Under the pieces are notes generated by a model, which had not been told where the DNA came from, ran no database searches, and saw nothing but the letters and a program-made list of their open reading frames with translations. From Baffinella frigidus (lineage: Eukaryota; Cryptophyceae; Cryptomonadales; Baffinellaceae), in NCBI GenBank assembly GCA_026770585.1, contig MU646370.1, forward strand, positions 250,672-267,444: a stretch of 16,773 bases of DNA, in the 5' to 3' direction. Position numbers and translations under genes: made by a program. This document shows, piece by piece, positions 5,901 to 12,433 of the stretch; position 1 is the first letter of the stretch; every line of letters starts with the position of its first letter.

Positions 5901-8692
5901 ACGAGTCTGAGCAGCTCGACTCCCAGTGCAAGGTGCGCCACCTGCCGTCGCTTGCACTCCTTGCCCTGCAAGACGCGCACACACCACGCACCCCCAGCCC
6001 GACTCGTGAAGCTTCTCCACTGCTTGTTCACGAGTCGAACTGGTTCTTGACCCCCCGCTCCGGACTGTATCCCGAAGAGGGCGCGAGCTTCGGGCGGACG
6101 CTGCCCCGAGAGGGGTGTTTATCCGGGGAAACCTATTTTTCTTTAGTTTGATGGCGAGGAAAATTACTGCACAGATGCTTTAATATTACTAATAAGAACG
6201 AGTTGTGTAGTAATTTTCCTTGCCATCAAACTCAAGAAAAATAGGTTTCCCCGGATAAGTGTGTGCCGTGTGTCCCGCCGAATGCAACGTGATCTGACCC
6301 CTGTACGAACGGGAGCATGCCCTTTGGCACGAAACGTGACCTTACCCCTGCACGAAACGCACCTATCCCGAGGGGGGGTTGCGCCGTGTGTCTCGCGGAA
6401 TGAAACGTGACGGCGAGGGGTGTCGTCTTTGGGAAGCTGCCCCCCGCCGAATGAATCGTGATGAGGACGTGATGCGGAGGTGGAGACGGCGCCTCACCAG
6501 CCAGGGTTTCGGGTGTAGGGCAGAAGCTGGCCCCTACCGAATAAATAATCAACGTGCAGAAACGTCCTGGTAGATGGCGTACGGTTCACACCCACCTTCT
6601 AGCGAGTGTTCGCATTTGAAAATGTATTAATACATATTAATTTATTTACTCATCCTCGCCCCCCCTCCCCAAGATGGCGTACGGGTCCGGATCGGAGTTC
6701 GACGGGGAGATGTGTGACTGCCGCCCGGGCTTCAAGAACGTCAACGGCAAGTGCATCCCCGCCGAGGCGCCGCGCCGCAAGGTAAAAAAACACACACTTT
6801 CGCGTCGGTTCACGTCTACACGAGATATAAAGGCTTCTTCGACACACTCCGTGACTTGTCTAAAATGTTTTACGACTCCGTGGAGAGGGTTTCGAGGTGT
6901 AGTAAAGAACGTCAACGGCAAGTGCATCCCCGCCGAGGCGCCGCGCCGCAAGGTCTTATCCGGGGAACCCTATTTTTCTTGCTTTCCCTGTTAACGAAAA
7001 TTGCTACACACAGGCTTTAACATTGCGAGTAAGAACGAACTGTGTGGTAATTTTCGCTGCCAGGAAATGAACGAATGATAGGGTTTCCCAGTCAAGGTCG
7101 TGCCCCGCGCTCTTCGAATTTAATTTCGGAACAAGGCATAATCTGTCCCGCCATCTTAGGCCCCCCACGCGGAAGTAAGGGTGTAAATGCTATTTTAGGC
7201 ATCAAATGATGCTATCTGAAACCTTTTTTCAGGACAGGTTCTGGTATGTTCCGAGATGCAATTGCTGTTATGATAGAGGCCGCGCCCGGTCACGAAAAGG
7301 GCCCTGAAAATTAAGACGCTCTCCCCATATTAGAAAACACACACTTTCGCGTCGGTTCTCATCTCACTGCAAATTTCATTTTGGGGGTCGCGACCCTCTA
7401 AAGACGATTCCATTTCACCCAGGTGATAAGCGATCGCTTAGATAGACCAAGGGGCATTTTTAGTTGGTGGCACTTTTGAAATGCGGTTAATGGATAGGAA
7501 CCCACAGGTGCCCTTTCACGGGAGATTCGCCCCCAGCCAACCCCCCCCCTTGGATGGACGACACAGAGTGCGAGCCAAGGCAGTCACCCCCCTTCTCGAG
7601 CCTTGTGGTCACGACGCTGGCCAGTCTTCTTTCCCCCCCCCTTTTTTCCAGTCCTTGTTAGATGGGCTTCGTCCTTGTGAAATCTCCTTTACAACCCCCC
7701 GCCGTTACACCGCGACCCTCTTCGTGTCCGGGCGCAGATAGCATAGGTCCTAGAGTATCATCGCTGTTTGGGGTTGTAGTTCACACCACTTGTTAGAGCC
7801 CGAATCTTGGCCTCGACGGAAACCCCGCCCACGCTCCCGAGCCGCTCTCCGTCTGTCAAAGCGCACAGGCCTGCCCCTGCCTTGGATCTGAGCAACCGCC
7901 CGGGGGATCGAAGCCGTGGGCGGGAAAGTTGTGAGGTTGACTTTCGAGTCGGAAGGAGCTCTTAATTCGACTCATTAAGAGTCGAAGGAGCGCCCAATGC
8001 AGCGGAGAGCCACGGATGGGTCGTGGTTGCGTGCTTGCCCCCCCCCTGTCTGTCTGGCGACGACACTTTTCCCGGTGACGCTGAGGGTGTGGGATACTGC
8101 TGGTAAGGGTACGAGGGTACGCGCCCCGGCACACAGGTTATGAGGCGCTGTGGGCGTGGTTGCGTGTGTACGTGCGTTCTCTCACTGGCGACGAGACTTC
8201 CCGCGGGTGCTGAAGGTGTGGGCGTGTCTGGCAGGCGCGCGCGCCGACCAAGCACAGGAGCTACGACGAGGCGGCCGTGTACTCTGGGGCGCGCGGGCAG
8301 GAGGCGATGAACGCCGCGTGGCGTAAGCAGGCCACCAAGTCCGTCGAGAACGACTCGGTATACCCCCCTGAGCCATAAGTTGTACACCGTAAACCCGGAA
8401 CCCGAAACACGCGACAAAGTGTAACCCCTTAACCATGAACCATAAACCCGGAACACGAAACAGGAAACCCTAAATCCGAAACCCCAAACCCCACACCCCA
8501 CACCCCAAACCCTAAACCCCAAACCCCAACCCCCAAACCCCGGCCCCTAAATCCGAAACCCTCAACCAGGTGAACTACAACAGGCTGTGCCAGCAGGAGT
8601 TCGGCATCGGGGCCGAGTACGACGGCGAGATGTGCACGTGCCGCGCCGGCTACGTGAACCGCAACGGCCGCTGCGCACGGGTCAGCTACTAA
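2633..8692 (+). CDS. Gene 1: secreted/ER thioredoxin-fold protein with EF-hands and Cys modules (8 exons)
   Basis: My model joins 2633-2936, 3052-3129, 3321-3685, 4465-4635, 5831-5932, 6674-6781, 8235-8357 and 8570-8692, giving 457 aa. All introns are GT-AG and phases match. Order: signal peptide (1-20); Gly-rich segment (about 22-77); EF-hand loops at 99-110 (DQDGDGHLDINE) and 122-133 (DANNDGRISAAE), each completed across an intron; four-Cys module 151-180; thioredoxin-like domain about 203-322 with CTHC at 230-233 and cis-Pro FPT at 293-295; Cys module 339-367; charged linker 377-417; Cys module 424-452. No KDEL-type tail is present. The family's known chemistry is thiol-disulfide exchange; a Ca2+-responsive oxidoreductase of the secretory pathway or cell exterior is my inference. 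The ATG has A at -3 and G at +4 and is the first in frame. I recognise the domains but not a named protein. Confidence 0.85.
3052..3129 (+). CDS. Gene 1 exon 2: EF-hand 1 completion, start of EF-hand 2
   Basis: Joining phase 1 to phase 1 across the 115-bp intron completes the canonical loop DQDGDGHLDINE with Asp at 1, 3, 5 and 9 and Glu at 12. The exon then encodes the linking helix and the first half of the second loop (DANNDG). It ends one base into a codon before donor GTGAGT. Intron 2 (3130-3320) contains a C-rich pyrimidine run. Confidence 0.9.
3321..3685 (+). CDS. Gene 1 exon 3: EF-hand 2 end, Cys module 1, thioredoxin active site
   Basis: The acceptor at 3319-3320 gives RISAAE, finishing the second EF-hand loop with Glu at position 12. 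The first four-Cys module follows: C151, 15 residues, C167, x, C169, 10 residues, C180, with a conserved AEFDG before the CxC. The thioredoxin beta-alpha unit VVMFSAPWCTHC follows, with CTHC at residues 230-233 as the redox-active pair (PDI commonly has CGHC). The exon ends in phase 0 before donor GTTGGG. Confidence 0.9.
3686..4464 (+). repeat. Intron 3 with CT/CACGCA simple repeats and degenerate tandem units
   Basis: Positions 3697-3870 are a microsatellite-like run of CTCTCT then CACGCA/CACTCA. Positions about 4060-4460 hold three degenerate units sharing GGCTGACACGG, CGTGACTCTCTCGCGTGACAGG and GGTGGTTGG. A false acceptor plus exon-4 start lies at 4242-4262 (CTACAGGCGGCGGCGATGGCG), matching the real boundary at 4460-4480. 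Confidence 0.75.
4465..4635 (+). CDS. Gene 1 exon 4: thioredoxin domain second half, cis-proline
   Basis: This phase 0 exon of 57 codons encodes QFAMIDGDHYSNIVKHEGIR followed by GFPTIRMYSQGRMVK, the typical beta strand, helix and cis-Pro loop (Phe-Pro-Thr, residues 293-295) of thioredoxin/PDI folds. The first ~20 residues (AAAMADYQRAQQGLPPGGYQ) are longer than the usual loop here. The donor is GTGTGC. Confidence 0.9.
4636..5830 (+). repeat. Intron 4 with a trail of broken exon-5 copies
   Basis: The 1195-bp intron holds tandem units related to its own 3' end. Exon-5 starts recur at 5227, 5456 and 5620 before the true one at 5831. The flanking phrase GACACGGGATCG recurs at about 4978, 5544 and, altered, at 5803. 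The first two copies belong to ~90-bp direct repeats (5180-5269 and 5409-5498). They share a one-base deletion relative to the exon and carry AG on the left and GTGAGA on the right (5259, 5488). The third keeps the frame (DYKGTRSVEDILSF) but has TG in place of AG. Confidence 0.8.
5273..5390. mobile_element. MITE-like hairpin between the exon-5 copies
   Basis: ATGAATACGATTTTGGTG continuing to 5296 faces its inverted copy in two pieces, AAGATACACCAGAATCG at 5346-5362 and AAATCGTATTCAT at 5378-5390. It sits between the two ~90-bp direct repeats of intron 4, and no coding capacity is visible. A non-autonomous palindromic insertion is the simplest reading. Confidence 0.6.
5831..5932 (+). CDS. Gene 1 exon 5: end of thioredoxin fold, first Cys of module 2
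   Basis: The phase 0 exon encodes DYKGDRSVEDILSFAAGV, the last strand and helix of a PDI-type thioredoxin domain. A short acidic linker follows, then LDSQCK, whose C339 starts the second four-Cys module. The donor is GTGCGC. It is the only one of four similar copies with both an intact AG and an intact frame. Confidence 0.88.
6119..6258. mobile_element. MITE-like palindrome, TTATCCGGGG family, copy 1
   Basis: The ends TTATCCGGGGAAACCTATTT and its inverse are near-perfect over roughly 55 bp, with a loop of about 30 bp. The element lies in intron 5 (5933-6673). A second, 3'-truncated copy lies at 6956-7090. Around it (6050-6110 and 6265-6480) are degenerate repeats of CGCCGAATGMAACGTGA. Confidence 0.8.
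6674..6781 (+). CDS. Gene 1 exon 6: Cys module 2
   Basis: Phase 0 at both ends. It encodes MAYGSGSEFDGEMCDCRPGF and then KNVNGKC, completing module 2 (C339, 14 residues, C354, x, C356, 10 residues, C367), followed by a basic tail (EAPRRK). The first codon is ATG, but continuity of the Cys module from exon 5 shows this is internal. The frame continues without a stop past the donor GTAAAA to a second identical exon end at 6952, so a longer version adding 57 residues is possible. A 16-bp copy of the acceptor and exon start lies exactly 100 bp upstream (6572-6587). Confidence 0.85.
6782..6952 (+). CDS. Optional in-frame extension of exon 6 (alternative donor)
   Basis: The last 48 bases of exon 6 and its GT donor (6734-6783) are repeated exactly at 6905-6954, offset 171 bp. 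The intervening frame has no stop, so donor choice at 6782 or 6953 changes the protein by exactly 57 residues, including a second KNVNGKCIPAEAPRRK. The extra segment has one added Cys upstream of the copy. Whether it is used is unknown; it may simply be intron 6 sequence. Confidence 0.35.
6956..7090. mobile_element. MITE-like palindrome, TTATCCGGGG family, copy 2 (3' truncated)
   Basis: It begins TTATCCGGGGAACCCTATTT three bases after the duplicated exon-6 end. It shares the inner motif AAAATTGCTACACA and its inverse, and ends in GGGTTTCCC without the terminal CCGGATAA seen in copy 1. Confidence 0.7.
7113..7265 (+). repeat. Dispersed repeat, copy 1
   Basis: Shares TTAATTTCGGAAC, AATCTGTCCCGC, ATAAGGGT-like, TGCTATTTTAGGCAT and GTTCCGAGATG, in the same order, with 14143-14385. 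Copy 2 differs mainly by a large TA microsatellite. It lies in intron 6 of gene 1. The remainder of intron 6 to about 8015 shows no recognisable feature apart from a second AACACACACTTTCGCGTCGG near 7337, also present at 6789. Confidence 0.7.
8016..8234 (+). repeat. Tandem duplication of the intron 6 3' end
   Basis: Two units offset by about 130-135 bp share CGTGGTTGCGTG, CTGGCGACGA and TGAAGGTGTGGG-like phrases (from 8021 and 8155). The second runs into the real acceptor and exon 7. The first runs into a diverged look-alike of the exon 7 start at about 8100-8145, including a GCACACAGG that parallels AGCACAGG in the exon. Confidence 0.6.
8235..8357 (+). CDS. Gene 1 exon 7: charged linker between Cys modules 2 and 3
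   Basis: The phase 0 exon of 41 codons encodes ARAPTKHRSYDEAAVYSGAR and then a helical charged stretch ending SVENDS. No known motif is seen. Placement rests on clean AG and GT boundaries, GC-rich codons and phase continuity with both neighbours. Confidence 0.75.
8358..8569 (-). repeat. Intron 7 made largely of telomere-like CCCTAAA repeats
   Basis: The 212-bp intron starts GTATAC and is mostly CCCTAAA, CCCAAA and CCGAAAC variants up to the acceptor CTCAACCAG. The telomere-type sequence forms nearly the whole intron body. Confidence 0.75.
8570..8692 (+). CDS. Gene 1 exon 8: Cys module 3 and stop
   Basis: It encodes a third module, LCQQEFGIGAEYDGEMCTCR then AGYVNRNGRC, with C424, 14 residues, C439, x, C441, 10 residues, C452. 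Spacing and the EYDGEMCxCRxGY core are nearly identical to exon 6, so the two arose by internal duplication. It ends RVSY then TAA. A 17-bp near copy of the exon 3' end lies at 8764-8780. Confidence 0.88.
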   Translation: MNYNRLCQQEFGIGAEYDGEMCTCRAGYVNRNGRCARVSY

Positions 8693-8778
8693 GCAATTAT
8701 TCATCTACAGAGGGGGGCAGCTTGCGCCAGCTGCTGCGCGATCTAGCGCCAGCTACTGAGCGAGCACGGGTCAGCTGC

Positions 8779-8899
8779 TACAGGGGTACCTCGCTCATAA
8801 GAAACTGACCCCCCCCTAGGACCACCGTAGGGCCCTAGGCATCGCCCTACTGTAGGGTCCTAGGGGGGGGCGGTTTCTTATGAGCGAGGTACCCCTGTA
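8779..8899. mobile_element. Palindromic element, TACAGGGGTACCTCGC family, copy 1
   Basis: The ends TACAGGGGTACCTCGCTCAT and its inverse flank a centre with CCTAGG, GTAGGGCCCTA and GTAGGGTCCTAGG. It is bounded by TA on both sides and has no coding capacity. It is 87 bp downstream of the gene 1 stop and directly abuts the copied exon-8 end. Confidence 0.8.
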
Positions 8900-9003
8900 C
8901 TCTAGACGACCGAGCGGGAGCAGCTACTCCCTCAATCGGCGCCCCGCGCGAGTGCTGGCTGGCCCTTGGTTTGGGTGCCGCGCCGCGCAGCCCCGGGGAG
9001 CCG

Positions 9004-9113
9004 TACAGGGGTACCTCGCTCATAAGAAAACGCTTCCCCCTAGAGACCCCCATAGGGCTCTACTGTAGGGTCCTTAAGGGGGGCCGTTTTCTTATGAGCG
9101 AGATACCCCTGTA
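9004..9113. mobile_element. Palindromic element, same family, copy 2
   Basis: Same terminal inverted repeats (TACAGGGGTACCTCGCTC at left, GAGCGAGATACCCCTGTA at right) with a shortened centre. TA at both ends. Confidence 0.8.
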
Positions 9114-9291
9114 GTGGGGGGGGGGGGTGGCTAGCCGAGGCTGCTCTCGTGAGCGGTGGGGAGTCGCCTGGGTTCTCAAGAACGAGGATTGGGTTTGGCT
9201 GGGCTGTGACAGAAGGGGGCCGGTGGGCCAGAGTTGTTGCAGTGTGCGGCTGTGAGATGCCATGGGCCTGACGCGGGGACAGAGGCTCGGA

Positions 9292-9415
9292 GCAGGGGTA
9301 CCTTGCTCATAAGAAACTGCTCCACCCTAGGACCCTACAGTAGGCCTACGCCTAGTAGGGCCCTATGGTGGTCCTGGGGGGGGGAGCGGTTTCTTATGAA
9401 CGAGGTACCCCTGTA
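9292..9415. mobile_element. Palindromic element, same family, copy 3
   Basis: Left end GCAGGGGTACCTTGCTCATA, right end TATGAACGAGGTACCCCTGT. The centre has CCTAGG and GTAGGGCCCTA. One or two arm substitutions distinguish it from copy 1. Confidence 0.78.
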
Positions 9416-9474
9416 CAGGCTCTCAGTTGCGGGATAGGGGGTGCGTTTATCTCAGCAATTGGTAGGTGAGAATG

Positions 9475-9595
9475 TACAGGGCTACCTCGCTCATAAGAAA
9501 CTGCCCCCCCCCTAGGGCCACCATAGGGCCCTAGGCATGGGCCTACTGTAGGGTCCTAGGGGGAGGCGGTTTCTTATGAGCGAGGTACCCCTGTA
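9475..9595. mobile_element. Palindromic element, same family, copy 4
   Basis: Arms as in copy 1, with TACAGGGCTACCTCGCTC at the left. The centre is nearly identical to copy 1, implying recent common origin. Bounded by TA. Confidence 0.8.
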
Positions 9596-9881
9596 CGCCG
9601 TGTGGGAGGGTTTGGTGAAACGTTTTCAATTTAACCATCAAGAGTCTCGCTGCCATCCCACAGTTTGCACCCTTTACATGGATCGTGTACAAGAACCCGT
9701 ATCTAAATAATACGCAACGGATTTGACCCCTGCGTCTGCTTCATTTAAGTACCAGAGGGTTGACTAAAACTCGCGTTGAGTAAACGCGACGACCGACCGA
9801 CCCTCGCGAATGGGTGTCTTAAATAGGCGAGGTATCCCTGCACCTCCTCACAAGAAGCATTGCCACCCCCAAGGACCACTC
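9596..9881. other. Spacer with a partial palindromic element remnant
   Basis: No gene is seen. Around 9828-9870, GAGGTATCCCTGCAC plus CACAAGAAGCATTGCCACCC resembles broken arms of the palindromic family. Confidence 0.45.
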
Positions 9882-10002
9882 TACAGGGGTACCTCGATTA
9901 CAAGAAAACGCCTCCCCGTAGGGCCCTACAGTAGGCCTATGCCTAGGGCCCTATGGTCGTCCTAGGGGGGTGGCGTTTTCTTGTAATCGAGGTACCACTC
10001 TA
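9882..10002. mobile_element. Palindromic element, variant subfamily, copy 5
   Basis: The arms are TACAGGGGTACCTCGATTAC and the near inverse ending GTAATCGAGGTACCACTCTA. GATTAC replaces GCTCAT on both arms, so the change is compensated across the palindrome. CCACTCT flanks both sides (9877 and 9995), so the true boundary may differ. Confidence 0.72.
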
Positions 10003-10054
10003 GGGCCTTCCGTATCGAATACTGTATGAAACTCGCCAGGCCTGCTTTGTTGGG

Positions 10055-10434
10055 GCGGTTTAGGGCTTAGGGTTTTGGGTTGAGGGTTAATGGTTAATGG
10101 TCAGGGGTTAAGAGTTTAGGGTTTAGGGTTTAGGGTTTAGTGTAGGGTTCAGGGTTTAGTGTCTAGGGTTTAGGGTTTATTGTTTAGGGTTTAGGGTGCA
10201 GGGTTCAGGGTTCAGGGTTCAGGGTTTAGGGTTTAGGGTTTAGGGTTTAGGGTTTAGGGTGTAGGGTTCAAGGTTCAGGGTTTAGGGTTTAGGGTTTAGG
10301 GTTTAGGGTGTAGGTTGTAGGGTGTAGGGTGTAGGGTGCAGGGTCTAGGTTCGAGGGTTCAGGGTTTACAGTGCAGGGCGCAGGGTGTAGGGTTTCGGGT
10401 TTCGGGTTCAGGGTTCAGGGTGAGTTTTCAGGGT
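10055..10434 (+). repeat. Degenerate telomere-like tract, TTTAGGG strand
   Basis: Long runs of TTTAGGG interspersed with TTCAGGG and TGTAGGG; the cleanest heptamers are at about 10220-10310. It lies upstream of gene 2, as the tracts at 1-570 and 1346-1560 lie upstream of gene 1. Confidence 0.85.
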
Positions 10435-10517
10435 TCCTTTAGGTCCTTCAGGTTTTAAATGCTCCCAACATAGCCCAACGACACGCCCTTCCGTATAAAT
10501 GACTGCAGAGAAAGCAT
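10435..10517 (+). repeat. Fourth copy of the ~85-bp upstream repeat
   Basis: Carries the same ordered motifs as the copies at 1867-2190 (TCCTTTAGGTCCTTCAGG, CCCAACGACACGCCCTTCCG, CTGCAGAGAAAGCAT), directly after a telomere-like tract and about 310 bp before the gene 2 start. Confidence 0.8.
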
Positions 10518-10829
10518 TTTTGCTCTTGGATCGCGGTTCGCTCTCCAGTGCAGAGGCTCGTGAAGAGGGGATACAGGGTGGTTCTCTTGGGGTGCTTGAG
10601 TTGATCCAGAAAATCGCGCTCATCACACACACCGAACCCAAGTCAGCCGTTATGAGGCTCATGGTATCCTAAAAGCTTCAGCCACGGATACCCCACAAGG
10701 TCTCAGAAGGTGCGGGGTTTGGGGTTTGGTTTTTTTGAGGGAGGGAACCCAGATATTGCCGGTCCAGGTAAAAAGAAAGAAGAGGGGGTTCGTTCGTTGA
10801 CTGCCTTCTTGACGCAAGGAGTTGCGAGA
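10518..10829 (+). other. Region upstream of gene 2
   Basis: No clear promoter motif is seen. The gene 2 frame is open back to about 10710, but the first in-frame ATG is at 10830. A short G/T-rich run lies near 10710-10735. Confidence 0.4.
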
Positions 10830-11220
10830 ATGGTTCCGAACGCGCACCTGAGCTTCATGGCCAGTCCGGCCCTGCCCATGCCGCTCTCTTCGGCGCGCGC
10901 AGGCAGATGGCAGGAGCTCGGTGGCAGCTGTCGAGTCCCCGGGTCTCGCCAGACGTTCGCGTTGCGCGCTTCGGCAAGGAATCCAAAGGACCACCCTGAT
11001 GGTGACCTGGCGGGCGCACGTGATGCTGGAGGTCTGGCACGGACCGTGGGGCTGGAGTGGAACGACTCTCTTCCGATTGGCTCGGCGCCTTCCCTCGCGA
11101 CCCTCGCGCTGGCTCTGGTTTCTATCCCCGCATTGGCAGCGCTGGGGAGTGGGGTGGGCATGGACGAACACGCTGTCACCGCAGTTCAACTCTGGACCTC
11201 CCTCTCTGTCCTCATGGCCG
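10830..11220 (+). CDS. Gene 2 exon A: presequence and first hydrophobic segment
   Basis: ATG with A at -3 and G at +4. It encodes 130 residues plus one base. The N-terminus (MVPNAHLSFMASPALPMPLS then Arg/Ser/Ala-rich sequence with TFALRASAR) could be an organelle-targeting leader. SLATLALALVSIPALAAL is a likely membrane helix and LWTSLSVLMA begins another. Long open frames also exist on the - strand here (10659-11189) but read as Arg-rich shadow sequence. Confidence 0.5.
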
Positions 11221-12401
11221 GTACTCCCTCCCTCTCTCTCTGATTGGTTGAGTCAATATGAAAAAAGGAGGTGGATTCCATCGCATGCCCGAGTTGCAGG
11301 AACCCTAAGATTGGCGCGCTCGATGCTCCAACCCGGCAGGCATCCCCAGTTTTCGGCGCGCTCCTGTCTTCATGCTGCTGGCAATGCCGTTCCTCGGGCT
11401 CGACAGCGGCCTGGTACGCTTACTCCCCAGCGCCAATCCCAACCGAGTTGCAATCCGCGTTGATGGGTCTGCGTGGTACCCAGCAGCAACCCGTAGCAGC
11501 CTATAACCGGATCGAGCACTGTATTAATTTTCAGTTGAACCGCTGAGATCTCATCGGTTTCTCCCGGCAGCAATTCGGGGTCCCTAGGGTTTCCTACCGT
11601 AGGGTCCTACGAATAAATCAAAAGAACCATTCCCGAATCTTGCTAGGACCCGGTAAAAGCTGCTACGGGTTGCTGGTGGACGGCTCTGCAGCGCTTGCCC
11701 TGGATGCGTTGAGGGGATGCGTCGAGCTTGCCAGACATGGCGTGCCTCGATTTTTTAAGCCTTTCCTGACGCCCACGGCCTTTGCCTCGATGCATTGAGC
11801 CGCGCCTGGCGCACCATGAGTAAAAAATACCGAGTTTAGAGTTGACTAAGATTTCCCCGTGGACGCGCAGGGCTACGTTGGGCTTGCGGCGCCGTTTCTC
11901 ATCTTGGCAAAACTGCTGACCGACGCCGACGAAGAATCCGCAACGTTTGACAAAGAGCTCGACGGCGAGCCTTTCGATGGGGACGTGGGTGTGTCTCTGT
12001 CCTCTGGGGGAGCTGACAGGTGCGTACTTTCGCCCGGGAACATGTTTGATTTGAAAAAAAATGGCAGATTCGACCGGGTTCTGGTCCTAATTGAATTTAC
12101 TTAGGGCCCTAATTAGCCTTCGTCCAACTCCTATGAACAACTAGGGATTCAGTTTCTTTTAAATTGAACATGTCCCCAGATTGACTCGAGGATACCCATG
12201 CCGTGGAGGCGCTTCACGTCGCGATGATGATTTTCATAATGTCACCGTGGTCGACCATTCCCATCTCGCCGTGGCCAGGCCATTCCTGGGTTTAGGGCGT
12301 TATTCCTGGTTTAGGGCAGGGCCGCTCAAAAGACTACGAGGCACGCCAGCCCCGGATATCCGGTGTAACCCGAAACCCTAAACCCTAAACACTGAACCCT
12401 A

Positions 12402-12433
<32 letters not shown>

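Noticed and set aside
6674-6676. ATG at the exon 6 start as a translation start of a separate gene
   Set aside because: The Cys-module repeat needs C339 from exon 5 directly before it, and the AG plus phase fit an internal exon.
8587-9437. Short frames reading through the palindromic elements
   Set aside because: The same peptide strings recur in each element from its arms; they are by-products of repeated DNA.
8779-10002. CRISPR array
   Set aside because: The repeats are long palindromes with unequal spacing, inverted arms and TA edges, in eukaryotic intron-rich DNA.
10659-11189. Long open frame on the - strand (about 176 codons)
   Set aside because: It is Arg/Gln/Ser-rich shadow coding opposite exon A. 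The + strand frame has hydrophobic periodicity and links in phase to further exons.
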